This document shows positions 1 through 8,133 of a DNA stretch of 64,000 bases, piece after piece. The notes beneath the pieces are model-generated. The model searched no databases, had not been told where the DNA came from, and was given only the letters and a program-made list of their open reading frames with translations. The stretch comes from Bradyrhizobium sp. Y36. GTDB taxonomy: Bacteria > Pseudomonadota > Alphaproteobacteria > Rhizobiales > Xanthobacteraceae. The first letter of the stretch is position 1. Every line of letters starts with the position of its first letter. Made by a program: the position numbers and the translations under genes. Location: NCBI RefSeq assembly GCF_002531575.1, contig NZ_NWTI01000022.1:62001-126000 (forward strand), given 5' to 3'.

Positions 1-281
1 TTGTCGCCGACCTTCAGGAAATTGACGCCGATCTGGTCGCCATTGACCCAGGCGAGCTCGCAGCGCCGGTAGGCCAGCCCGGTGGACGACAGCAGCAGGA
101 AGAATTCTTTCAGATGCAGGCCCTCGACCGAGCCGTCGATGGTCAGCTTGGCGCCGCTGTCGGAGACGTCCTCCATGGTGCATTCGCGCCGCCAGGTCCC
201 GTCGATACCCATCATCTGGGCCGGAATCCCACGCTCGAAAACGACCCGGCTGTTGCCACGCTGGTCAGTCTTTACCGCCAT
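1..281 (-). CDS. PilZ domain protein (3' end beyond the window)
   Basis: Only the first 93 codons are in the window; the gene runs off the left edge. Near the N-terminus there is an RGNSR (RxxxR) motif at residues 8-12 and a DVSDSG ((D/N)xSxxG) motif at residues 38-43. Together these are the c-di-GMP-binding signature of PilZ domains. The domain starts almost at residue 1, so this is probably a small stand-alone PilZ protein acting as a cytoplasmic c-di-GMP receptor. The ATG at 281 was chosen because the domain begins just after it. The output partner cannot be told from sequence. Confidence 0.8.
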   Translation of the reverse strand, partial: MAVKTDQRGNSRVVFERGIPAQMMGIDGTWRRECTMEDVSDSGAKLTIDGSVEGLHLKEFFLLLSSTGLAYRRCELAWVNGDQIGVNFLKVGD

Positions 282-374
282 CTGCCCGCTCCAGCCCCGT
301 AATCTCCCGGCTGCCTCGCCGCCAGAATACCGCCGTCTTGGCTAACAGCCGGTAAATCGGGGTCCGAATCAGGC

Positions 375-1901
375 CTATGGCGAACTTTGGGGCGGAGGGA
401 CGTTGGCGAGATACCAGTCGCGCAGGAAGCTCAGCGCCGGGTGGGCCAGCGAGCGCTGGAGATAGGTCCAGATCCGCGGCTGGTGGCGCAGATAATGCGG
501 CTTGCCGTCGCGGCGGTTGAGCCGGGCGAAGGTGCCGAGCAGGCGCGTGTTCCGCTGCGCCGACATGATGGCGTAGAGCTCGGCAAAGCCGGGCGGATCG
601 AAGCCTGCATCATTGGCGCGGCGTGCCTTGATGTAGCGCGACAGCAGCGTCAGCTCGATATTTTCAGGCACGTCGATGCGGGCGTCCTGGAGCAGCGAGA
701 CCACGTCGTAGGATTGCGGCCCAAGCACGGTGTCCTGGAAATCGATCACGCCGACTCGCGCGATGCCGGTGCGATTGCCGAGCCAGATCAGATTGGGCGA
801 ATGATAGTCGCGGATGATCCACGTCCTCGGCGCAGCCAGCGGCTTCTTCAGCAGCTCGCGCCACATCGCGAAGAACTCCGTGCGCGCCGCCTCGCTCAGC
901 GGCGCATTGCGATCGGGCAGATACCATTCCGGCATCAATCCGATTTCGATCAGCATCGCCTCGACGTCGAAGATAGGGATTTCGTAAGTCTGTCCGTCCA
1001 GCGGCAGCGTCTCCGGCAGCGTCTTGCCATGCAAGGCGGCCAGCGCGTCGGTCGCGGCCTCATAGCGTTCGGCGATCGGCCGCGGCGGATCGCCTTCGAT
1101 CACGCCCTCGCTGCCGAAGTCTTCCGAGATCAGGAAGCCATGGTCGAGATCGAAATGATGGATCACAGGCGCCGACAGTCCCTGCGCGCGCAGGCCTTCG
1201 TCGATGGCGACGAAGGGTTTGATATTCTCGGCGAGATGCACCGCGGCGCTGTAGGATTTTCCGTTGTAGACGGCCGCACCATCGGGCCGTTGCGGAGAAT
1301 TCATCAGGATGACGACGCCGTCGCCGCGCAGCAGCCGTGCATAGGAGCGCGTCGAGGCATCGCCGGCCATGCGCTTGCGCGTTGCATCCATGTAGCCCGA
1401 TGCGTCGAGGAAGTCGCGCAGCGCCTTCAGCCGCGCGACGGTGACTGCGCTCTTGCCGTAACCGGTGATGTCGGCGGCGCGCGCGTTCGAGCCCAGTGCG
1501 GGACGGTGCGTCAGCGCGATGTCGATACGATCGGCGGGCAGGGCCGACGGTGCGCGCTCCGGCCATTCGATCAGCACGAGCGCGGCTTCGGGCAGCGGCG
1601 ACAGGCCGATCTCCTCGAGCTCGCTTTCGTCCTCGACGCGGTAGAGATCGGCGTGCAGCACCGGGAAGGGCGGCAGCTCGTAGCCCTGCACCAGCGTGAA
1701 GGTCGGGCTCGGCACCTCCAGCTCCTCGTCGCCGGCGAGATAGCGGATCAGGCTGCGGGCCGCCGCGGTCTTGCCGGCGCCGAGATCGCCGGTGAGGGTG
1801 ATGACATCGCCGGGGCCGACCAGCAGGGCGAGATCAGCCATCAATTGTGCGGTGGCCGTCTCGTTGTGGAGCGCGACGGAGAATGTGGTGGGCGCGATCA
1901 T
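375..1901 (-). CDS. tsaE: TsaE ATPase fused to an AmgK-like aminoglycoside-phosphotransferase-fold kinase
   Basis: A 508-residue, two-domain protein. Residues 1 to about 155 are TsaE, the ATPase that supports N6-threonylcarbamoyl-adenosine (t6A) formation on tRNA: Walker A GDLGAGKT at 38-45 and the PSPTFTLV segment. From about residue 175 a phosphotransferase-fold kinase follows, with the catalytic IRDYHSPNL and metal-binding GVIDFQD segments. This half resembles AmgK, which phosphorylates the anomeric carbon of N-acetylmuramate or N-acetylglucosamine in cell-wall recycling; the sugar specificity is inference. Such fusions are known in alphaproteobacteria. The start overlaps the divL stop (ATGA), so the two are probably co-transcribed. 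A MurU-type nucleotidyltransferase would be expected downstream, outside the window. Confidence 0.93.
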   Translation of the reverse strand: MIAPTTFSVALHNETATAQLMADLALLVGPGDVITLTGDLGAGKTAAARSLIRYLAGDEELEVPSPTFTLVQGYELPPFPVLHADLYRVEDESELEEIGLSPLPEAALVLIEWPERAPSALPADRIDIALTHRPALGSNARAADITGYGKSAVTVARLKALRDFLDASGYMDATRKRMAGDASTRSYARLLRGDGVVILMNSPQRPDGAAVYNGKSYSAAVHLAENIKPFVAIDEGLRAQGLSAPVIHHFDLDHGFLISEDFGSEGVIEGDPPRPIAERYEAATDALAALHGKTLPETLPLDGQTYEIPIFDVEAMLIEIGLMPEWYLPDRNAPLSEAARTEFFAMWRELLKKPLAAPRTWIIRDYHSPNLIWLGNRTGIARVGVIDFQDTVLGPQSYDVVSLLQDARIDVPENIELTLLSRYIKARRANDAGFDPPGFAELYAIMSAQRNTRLLGTFARLNRRDGKPHYLRHQPRIWTYLQRSLAHPALSFLRDWYLANVPPPQSSP

Positions 1902-4402
1902 TCGGCGGCGTCGCGATGCGCCGCCTGGTCGGTCGGGAAATCACAGATCACGACCGTGCCGCGGCCGACGATCGAATCCACCCGCACCTTGCCGCCATGC
2001 AGCTCGACGAAGGAGCGCACCAGCGACAGGCCGAGCCCGGCGCCGCGGTGACGCGAGCCCTGCGAGCGGCTTTCGAACCAGTTGAACACCTTGTCCTTCA
2101 TGTCGGCAGGTATTCCAGGCCCGGAATCTGTCACGGTGAAGACCACGCTGCGCTCGGTGCGGCGCGCGCTGATACCGACGGTGGAATCCTGTGGAGAAAA
2201 CCCGACGGCGTTGGCGAGGAGGTTATAGAGCACCTGCACCACGCGTTTCTCGTCGCCGACGAAACTGCCGACATCGGGCGCGATCTCGACCTTGAGGCGG
2301 ATGCGGTCGGTGGCGAGCCGGTCCTGGATGCCCTCGGCGGCGAGCTCGATGGTCTTGCTGACGTCGACGGGCCCGAGTTCCAGCTTCATCGCGCCGGCGT
2401 CGATGGTGGCGAGATCGAGGATGTTGTTGGTGAGCGCGAGCAGCGCGTTGGTCGACTTGGTGACGTAGTCGAGATATTCGGCCTGCTTCGGCGTCAGCGG
2501 CCCGGTGGAGGGGTCGCTGAGGAAATGCGCGAAGCCGATGATGGTGGTCAGCGGCGAGCGCAGCTCGTAGGAGACGTGGTGGACGAAATCCACCTTCATC
2601 TGGTCGGCGGTCTCCAGCGCCTCGTTGCGCTCGCGCAGCGCGCGCTCGACATTCTCGGTGTCGGTGATGTCCTGGAACGTCAGCATGGTCGCGCCGTCAT
2701 GCAGCGGCCGGATCATGCCGTCGAGCACGCTGCCGTCCTTGCGCTCCAGCTTCAGCGGCACGTCGGCGCGGCTCTCGATCGAGGTGACGGCCTCGCGGAT
2801 CTGGCGCCAGACCGCGGGGTCGTCGAACAGCTGATGGCACCAGCCTTCCACGGTCTGGATGTGCGGCTCGTCGCGCATGGCATCGCTCGACAGCTTCCAC
2901 ATCCGCACGAAGGCCGGGTTGAACAGCTGCGCCTTGCCGTTGCTGCCGAACACCGCGACGCCCTCGGCCAGGCTGTCCAGCGTCTCGCGCTGGACGCGGA
3001 TCATGCCGTCGAAGCGGCGGGCCAGCTCGAGGCTCTCGGTGACGTCGTCGAACAGATAGGTGACGCCGCCTTCCGGATTCGGCGTGGTGACGACCGAGAG
3101 CGCGCGGCCATCCGGCAGGTACCAAGTGTCCTTGGCAGCCTCGACCGCGCGATAGGCTTCGTGCAGTTTTACTTTCCAGGCCCGGAAGTCCGGCTGCTCC
3201 GGCAGTTTCCGCGCGGCACGGAGCTGGTCCAGAACGCTGGAATCATCGGGATTGGCGTCGAGGAAGGTGCGGTCGAGGTCCCACAGCCGGCGATAGGAAT
3301 CGTTGTAGAAGGCAAGGCGACGCTGGCCGTCGAACACGGCAACGCCCGAGGAGAGCTGGTCCAGCGTACGGCGATGCGCCTCCGCCATCCGCACCAGCGC
3401 CGAGCTCAGCGCATCGGCCTCGCTGGCATCGATGGCGACGCCGACGCTGCCGCTGCCGACATTGACCGCGCGCACGTCATAGATGCGCCGCTCGCCGCCG
3501 ATCACGATCGGCAGCCGCGAGGTGAAGCTCGCGGCGTCCTTCAGGCCCCGCTCCATCGCGGTGCGGTCGGCGCTGTCGAGCAACTCGAGCTTGCGCTCCT
3601 GCGCGTCGGTGACGCTGGCCGCCTCGGTCGCGCGGACATAAGCCGGGTTGGCGAACGTAAGCGCGCCATTCTCGCCCTTGGCCCAGATCGGCCACGGCGC
3701 GGCGGCGGCGAAGCCGCGCAGCATCTCGGTCTCGTCCGAGAGCGCCTTGTAACGCAGATTGGTCTCGGCCAGATCGCGCCGGAGACCGGAGAGCTCGCGA
3801 ATCCGGACGATGGCCTGGCCGCCGATGGCGCGGCCGATCGCTTCCAGCGTGTGGCCATGCGCGGTGGTCAGCGTCAGCTGGAACCCGTCGCCGCGGTCAC
3901 GCAGCGCGTCGACCGCGTGGTCCATCTGCAGTGCCGGTTCCGGCGGCAGCCAGGTTCCGAAGGCCAGCACGCGTTGCGGCGAGGAGTCGCGCGACAGCAC
4001 CATGGAGATGTCGCCGGAAATCTGCGCGCGATTGTCGCCGGCCGGCCAGGAGATCAGGATCTGCGGCTCGGCGAACAGCAGCGCGCCGAAGCGGTCGGCT
4101 TGCAGCTGTAGTTCCCCGATCCGGGCGCGCAGCCGCGCCTCGTTCTTCGCGGTCCGCACCCGCGTCCGCATCAGCAGGATCGCGGCCATCACCGAGAAGC
4201 CGAGCAGCGCCAGCGCGGTGGCGAGCACCGCGAGTTCCTGCCGGTTGAAATCCAGCATGATGGAGAGGGTGTCGATGAGGTCGGCGGCCTCAGCCGGCGC
4301 AGCCGGCAGTAGCGCTGCGAGAGCGCCTCCCAACAGGCCGTCGCGCGCAAGCGATGTGCACGACAGCAGCGTCCGACGCATCGACACGATCACGCCTGAC
4401 AT
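1898..4402 (-). CDS. divL: DivL-type pseudo-histidine kinase with tyrosine at the phosphoacceptor site
   Basis: An 834-residue membrane sensor kinase homologue: a hydrophobic N-terminus and transmembrane stretch, several PAS-like regions, a dimerisation helix and a C-terminal ATPase domain (NLLANAV N box, DSGPGIP, GAGLGLSLV). The H box reads VSYELRSPL, with Tyr (codon 2567-2569, TAC) where kinases have the phosphorylated His. That substitution is the hallmark of Caulobacter DivL, which acts with CckA and DivK to control CtrA and asymmetric division. An in-frame ATG 57 bases upstream (4459) exists; I chose 4402 because the hydrophobic segment follows soon after and a GGGG ribosome site precedes it. 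It lies directly before tsaE with overlapping stop and start. Confidence 0.9.
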   Translation of the reverse strand: MSGVIVSMRRTLLSCTSLARDGLLGGALAALLPAAPAEAADLIDTLSIMLDFNRQELAVLATALALLGFSVMAAILLMRTRVRTAKNEARLRARIGELQLQADRFGALLFAEPQILISWPAGDNRAQISGDISMVLSRDSSPQRVLAFGTWLPPEPALQMDHAVDALRDRGDGFQLTLTTAHGHTLEAIGRAIGGQAIVRIRELSGLRRDLAETNLRYKALSDETEMLRGFAAAAPWPIWAKGENGALTFANPAYVRATEAASVTDAQERKLELLDSADRTAMERGLKDAASFTSRLPIVIGGERRIYDVRAVNVGSGSVGVAIDASEADALSSALVRMAEAHRRTLDQLSSGVAVFDGQRRLAFYNDSYRRLWDLDRTFLDANPDDSSVLDQLRAARKLPEQPDFRAWKVKLHEAYRAVEAAKDTWYLPDGRALSVVTTPNPEGGVTYLFDDVTESLELARRFDGMIRVQRETLDSLAEGVAVFGSNGKAQLFNPAFVRMWKLSSDAMRDEPHIQTVEGWCHQLFDDPAVWRQIREAVTSIESRADVPLKLERKDGSVLDGMIRPLHDGATMLTFQDITDTENVERALRERNEALETADQMKVDFVHHVSYELRSPLTTIIGFAHFLSDPSTGPLTPKQAEYLDYVTKSTNALLALTNNILDLATIDAGAMKLELGPVDVSKTIELAAEGIQDRLATDRIRLKVEIAPDVGSFVGDEKRVVQVLYNLLANAVGFSPQDSTVGISARRTERSVVFTVTDSGPGIPADMKDKVFNWFESRSQGSRHRGAGLGLSLVRSFVELHGGKVRVDSIVGRGTVVICDFPTDQAAHRDAAE

Positions 4403-4594
4403 AGTTGCCCCAAGACCGCACGAATCTACGCGCGGCGACCCCCGTCGCGCGCGAATCAAAAGACAATACCCTCACCGTGACTCCGCCGGTAAGAGTCCAG
4501 ATCGTGAACGTAAAAAGCGGTCCCTAAAAAATGCCGGGCGGGGTGTTCCAGCGCACGTCGTTCTTCGGGATGATTCGGCTGGGATTGCCGCGTG

Positions 4595-5053
4595 TTAGCG
4601 TCCGGTCGAGCCGAAGCCGCCGGCGCCGCGGTCGGTGGCCGACAATGTCGCCACCGGAACCAGCGTGGCCTGCACCACGGGCGCGACCACCATCTGGGCG
4701 ATGCGTTCGCCGCGCTTGATCACGAAGGGTGCCGCGCCGTGATTGATCAGGATCACCTTGATCTCGCCGCGGTAGTCCGCATCGATCGTGCCCGGTGAAT
4801 TCAGCACGGTGACGCCGTGCTTGGCCGCAAGCCCCGAACGCGGCCGCACCTGGGCTTCAAAGCCGGGCGGCAAGGCGATGGCAAGCCCGGTCGGCACCAG
4901 CGCATATCGACCGGGTACGAGTGTCATCGGCTCGCCCTCCGGCACGGCCGCCATGAGGTCGAGGCCGGCGGCCTCCGTGGTCTGATAGGCCGGCAGTGGC
5001 AGGCCTTCGGCATGCGCCAGCTGCTGCAGCTCGACAGTGACCTTCGTGCTCAA
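4595..5053 (-). CDS. dut: dUTP diphosphatase
   Basis: A 152-residue trimeric dUTPase that hydrolyses dUTP to dUMP and pyrophosphate, keeping uracil out of DNA and supplying dTMP synthesis. All conserved motifs are visible: AGLDLMAA (motif I), RSGLAAKHG (motif II), GTIDADYRGEI (motif III) and the C-terminal RGAGGFGSTG lid (motif V). The start codon is TTG at 5053 and overlaps the coaBC stop as TTGA. The coaBC-dut gene pair is widespread in bacteria and suggests translational coupling. The 192 bases between this gene and divL hold nothing I recognise. Confidence 0.96.
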   Translation of the reverse strand: MSTKVTVELQQLAHAEGLPLPAYQTTEAAGLDLMAAVPEGEPMTLVPGRYALVPTGLAIALPPGFEAQVRPRSGLAAKHGVTVLNSPGTIDADYRGEIKVILINHGAAPFVIKRGERIAQMVVAPVVQATLVPVATLSATDRGAGGFGSTGR

Positions 5054-6501
5054 GATGCCGGCTCCAGGGATTTGTCGGTCACGCTCTTGACGATATGCGC
5101 GACCAGTTCGATGGCGACTTGTTCCTTGGTCATCACCGGCCAGGAATCAACTGCAATCTCGCCGTCCTTCTCGCCATTCTTGCGGCTTATCAGGTGAACC
5201 GTGTTGCGGTCGCCGCCCATCACGCCGGTGGCGGGAGAGACGTCGTTGGCGACGATCCAGTCGCAGCCCTTGCGGGCCAGCTTCGACTTGGCGTTGTCGA
5301 TGAGATGCTCGGTCTCGGCGGCAAAGCCGATCACCAGCGGCGGACGCTGGTCGGTCAGCTTGGAGATCGTCGCGAGAATGTCGGGGTTCTCGACCAGCTG
5401 AAGCGGCGGCATGCCGGCCGAGGTCTTCTTCAACTTCTGCTCGCCCTCGTTGGCGACGCGCCAGTCGGCGACGGCGGCGGCGAAGATCGCGATGTCGGCG
5501 GGCAGCGCGGCCTGGACCTGCTCCAGCATCTGCCGGGCCGATTCGACATGCTTCACCGTCACGCCGGCGGGGTCGTCGAGATCGACCGGCCCGCTCACCA
5601 GGATCACCTCGGCGCCCGCGGCCTGCGCGGCGGCGGCAATGGCAAAGCCCTGCTTGCCGGAGGAGCGGTTGGCGATGTAGCGCACCGGATCGATTGGCTC
5701 GTGGGTAGGCCCTGCGGTGATCAGCACGCGCGTGCCGGCGAGGGGCTTGGGCACCGGCGGCCGCAGCAGGCGTTCGGCGGCAGTGGCAATCTCGATCGCT
5801 TCCGACATGCGGCCGACACCGGCTTCGCCCGCCTCGGCCATCTCGCCGGAATTCGGGCCAATCAGCACCACGCCGTCGCGCTGGAGCTGGGCGACGTTGC
5901 GGCGTGTCGCGGCATTGTTCCACATCAGCGGATTCATCGCCGGCGCCAGCAGGATCTTGCGGTTGGTGGCGAGCAGGATGGCGCTGGCGAGGTCGTCGGC
6001 GTGGCCGTTCGCCATCTTCGCCATCAGGTCGGCGGTGGCCGGCGCCACCACGATCAGGTCGCAGTCGCGCGCCAGGCGAATGTGGCCGGCGTCGAACTCG
6101 CTCTGGGGATCGAACAGGTCGGTATAGACGCGCTCATGCGACAGTGCGCTCGCGGCCAGCGGGGTGACGAATTGCTGCGCCGCCTTGGTCAGCACGCAAC
6201 GGACCTCGATGCGCCGCTCTTTCAGCCTTCGGATCAGGTCGAGCGATTTGTAGGCCGCGATACCGCCGCCGATGATCAGGGTGACGCTGGCCTCGGGAAG
6301 GGCGCCGATGCGCTGGGGCGTGGTGGCGGCTGATGGTGCCGGCGGCGCCGAAAACGGCGTCAGCGGCTCCTCGCGGCCCTCGATCAGCTCCCGCAGGATG
6401 ACCCGGACCTCTTCCTCGACCGACCTGTGGTTCTTGGCCGAGCGCAGGCGCAGATAGGTTTTGACGCCTTCGTCGAGCTTGCGGATGGTCAGGCTTGCCA
6501 T
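5050..6501 (-). CDS. coaBC: CoaBC with an N-terminal FitA-like ribbon-helix-helix DNA-binding domain
   Basis: Bifunctional enzyme of coenzyme A synthesis, 483 residues. The flavin-dependent CoaC decarboxylase (from about residue 72: IIGGGIAAYKS, catalytic His in GHIRLARD, PAMNPLMW) is followed by the CoaB ligase (RYIANRSSGKQG, EQKLKK). Unusually, residues 1-45 form a ribbon-helix-helix domain (MASLTIRKLDEGVKTYL, then SVEEEVRVIL) closely resembling the FitA antitoxin, joined by a Pro/Ala-rich linker. The start was placed at 6501 rather than 6558 because GGAGAGG precedes it and FitA-type domains begin MAS. Two matching palindromes lie just upstream. The Cys found in E. coli CoaC (Cys158) is absent: the segment reads GEMAEAGEAGVGRM. 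The gene follows ubiB and overlaps dut. Confidence 0.95.
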   Translation of the reverse strand: MASLTIRKLDEGVKTYLRLRSAKNHRSVEEEVRVILRELIEGREEPLTPFSAPPAPSAATTPQRIGALPEASVTLIIGGGIAAYKSLDLIRRLKERRIEVRCVLTKAAQQFVTPLAASALSHERVYTDLFDPQSEFDAGHIRLARDCDLIVVAPATADLMAKMANGHADDLASAILLATNRKILLAPAMNPLMWNNAATRRNVAQLQRDGVVLIGPNSGEMAEAGEAGVGRMSEAIEIATAAERLLRPPVPKPLAGTRVLITAGPTHEPIDPVRYIANRSSGKQGFAIAAAAQAAGAEVILVSGPVDLDDPAGVTVKHVESARQMLEQVQAALPADIAIFAAAVADWRVANEGEQKLKKTSAGMPPLQLVENPDILATISKLTDQRPPLVIGFAAETEHLIDNAKSKLARKGCDWIVANDVSPATGVMGGDRNTVHLISRKNGEKDGEIAVDSWPVMTKEQVAIELVAHIVKSVTDKSLEPAS

Positions 6502-6520
6502 GACGCCTCTCCAGCGCGGA

Positions 6521-6562
6521 ATGATAGCGATGCTATCATTCGTATGATTGCAGTGCAATCAT
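6521..6562. promoter_or_regulatory. Twin 19-bp palindromes, candidate operator of the CoaBC ribbon-helix-helix domain
   Basis: ATGATAGCGATGCTATCAT (6521-6539) and ATGATTGCAGTGCAATCAT (6544-6562) are both perfect 8+3+8 inverted repeats with consensus ATGATWGC-N3-GCWATCAT. Their centres are 23 bp apart, about two helical turns. They end 20 bp upstream of the coaBC ATG, and the second touches the ubiB stop codon. Ribbon-helix-helix antitoxins such as FitA bind paired inverted repeats at their own promoters, so self-regulation by CoaBC is the natural inference. The palindromes are directly visible; the binding is not shown. Confidence 0.7.
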
Positions 6563-8133
6563 AAATTCCGGACGGCGATCAGGATTCCGATGAAGGTCGC
6601 GGCGATGATCCACAGCGCGACGGTGCGCCAGCGGTTCTTGCGGCCTTCGCTGCGGCCCATCGCGGCGATGCTCTCCGGCGACAGCCGGATGCCCTCCCGC
6701 GTCATGGTTTCGAGCTGCTCCAGCACCTTCACGGACCGCTCGGCGATCTCGGGCAGGCGCATCAGCACGCGCGCGATGTCTCCGGTCCCGGCGAGTGCGC
6801 CCTCCACCCGGCCGATCGGGCCGAGATTGCGCTCGATCCATTCGCGCACCACGGGGTCGGCGACCTTCCAGATGTCGAGCTTGGGATCGAAGCCGCGCGC
6901 GACGCCCTCGACCACCACCATGGTCTTCTGCAGCAGGATCAGCTCGGGCCGCGTGGTCATGTCGAACAGGCCGGTGACCTCGAGCAGCAGCGTCAAGAGC
7001 CGCGCCATCGAGATCTCTTCCGCCGTGCGGTTGTGAATCGGCTCGCCGATGGCGCGGATGGCTTGCGCGAAATTCTCGACCGAGTGATGCGCGGGCACGT
7101 AGCCCGCCTCGAAATGCACCTCGGCGACGCGGCGATAGTCGCGGGTGATGAAGCCGAGCAGGATCTCGGCGAGGAAGCGACGCTCCTTCATCCCGAGCCG
7201 GCCCATGATGCCGAAATCGACCGCGACGAGTCGTCCCGCGTCATCCAGGAACAGATTGCCCGGATGCATGTCGGCGTGGAAAAAGCCGTCGCGCAGCGCG
7301 TGCCGCAGGAAGCTCTGGATCACCTTGCGGCCGAGATCGGGCAAGTCGACCTGTGATTCCGCCAGACGCTTGTGATCGTTCAGCGCGATGCCGTCGATCC
7401 ACTCCATCGTCAGCACGTTGTGCGTGGTGCGGTCCCAATCGACCTCAGGCACGCGGAAATCGGGATCGTTGCGCGTGTTCTCCGCCATCTCGGACAGCGC
7501 CGCGGCTTCCAGCCGCAGATCCATCTCCATGGCGACCGAGCGCGACATGGTGTTGATGACCTCGATGAGGCGCAGCCGCCGCGCTTCCGCCGAATAGGTC
7601 TCGGCCTTGTGCGCGACGAAGAAGAAGTCGGAGAGATCGCGGCGGAAGCGTACGGCCACGTTGGGCCTGAGCACCTTGACCGCGACCGATCGCCGGATCC
7701 CATCATGCGAGACCTCGGCGCGATGCACCTGCGCGATTGAGGCCGCCGCAACGGGAGGGCCGAAGCTCACAAACACGTCCTTCAGCGGCCGCTCCAGCGA
7801 CGTCGCGATCGCGGCTTCCGCTTCGTCCTGCGGAAACGGCGGCAAGCGGTCCTGGAGGCTTTCGAGGTCACGCGCCATGATGACGCCGACGACGTCGGGG
7901 CGTGTGGCCAGGAACTGTCCGAGCTTGAGATAGGCGGGGCCCATCCGTGTCAGCGCGCGCGCGATCCGCGGGCCGTGCTTGACGCCTCGCCGTTCGACCA
8001 GGCGCGCCAGCTTCAGCGCGAGCTGTCCCGGCGGCGGCACCAGGCTCGGGTCGACCGAACCGAACACGCCCTCGCGCGCGAACACGAACGCGGCGCGGAT
8101 CAGGCGCGAAATGTGGGTGAAGGCAGAGATCAC
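6559..8133 (-). CDS. ubiB: UbiB, atypical kinase-like ATPase of ubiquinone biosynthesis
   Basis: A 524-residue ABC1/ADCK/UbiB family membrane protein needed for ubiquinone synthesis. Family features are the KLGQ motif (LKLGQFLATRP), the Ala-rich nucleotide loop in AASIAQVHRA, the catalytic segment FFHADMHPGN and the metal-binding VAVDFGIMG. The C-terminus carries a hydrophobic membrane segment typical of the family. The start codon is GTG at 8133, overlapping the ubiE stop as GTGA, so the two are translationally coupled. Its biochemical role is probably extraction or handling of hydrophobic precursors for the Ubi enzymes rather than hydroxylation. Confidence 0.95.
   Translation of the reverse strand: MISAFTHISRLIRAAFVFAREGVFGSVDPSLVPPPGQLALKLARLVERRGVKHGPRIARALTRMGPAYLKLGQFLATRPDVVGVIMARDLESLQDRLPPFPQDEAEAAIATSLERPLKDVFVSFGPPVAAASIAQVHRAEVSHDGIRRSVAVKVLRPNVAVRFRRDLSDFFFVAHKAETYSAEARRLRLIEVINTMSRSVAMEMDLRLEAAALSEMAENTRNDPDFRVPEVDWDRTTHNVLTMEWIDGIALNDHKRLAESQVDLPDLGRKVIQSFLRHALRDGFFHADMHPGNLFLDDAGRLVAVDFGIMGRLGMKERRFLAEILLGFITRDYRRVAEVHFEAGYVPAHHSVENFAQAIRAIGEPIHNRTAEEISMARLLTLLLEVTGLFDMTTRPELILLQKTMVVVEGVARGFDPKLDIWKVADPVVREWIERNLGPIGRVEGALAGTGDIARVLMRLPEIAERSVKVLEQLETMTREGIRLSPESIAAMGRSEGRKNRWRTVALWIIAATFIGILIAVRNL

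Noticed and set aside
1847..4111. Open frame of 754 codons on the plus strand
   Set aside because: Antisense to divL; it is a GC-rich shadow frame with no family similarity.
5050..6558. A toxin-antitoxin locus at coaBC
   Set aside because: The antitoxin-like domain is fused to the enzyme and no PIN-domain or other toxin gene is adjacent.
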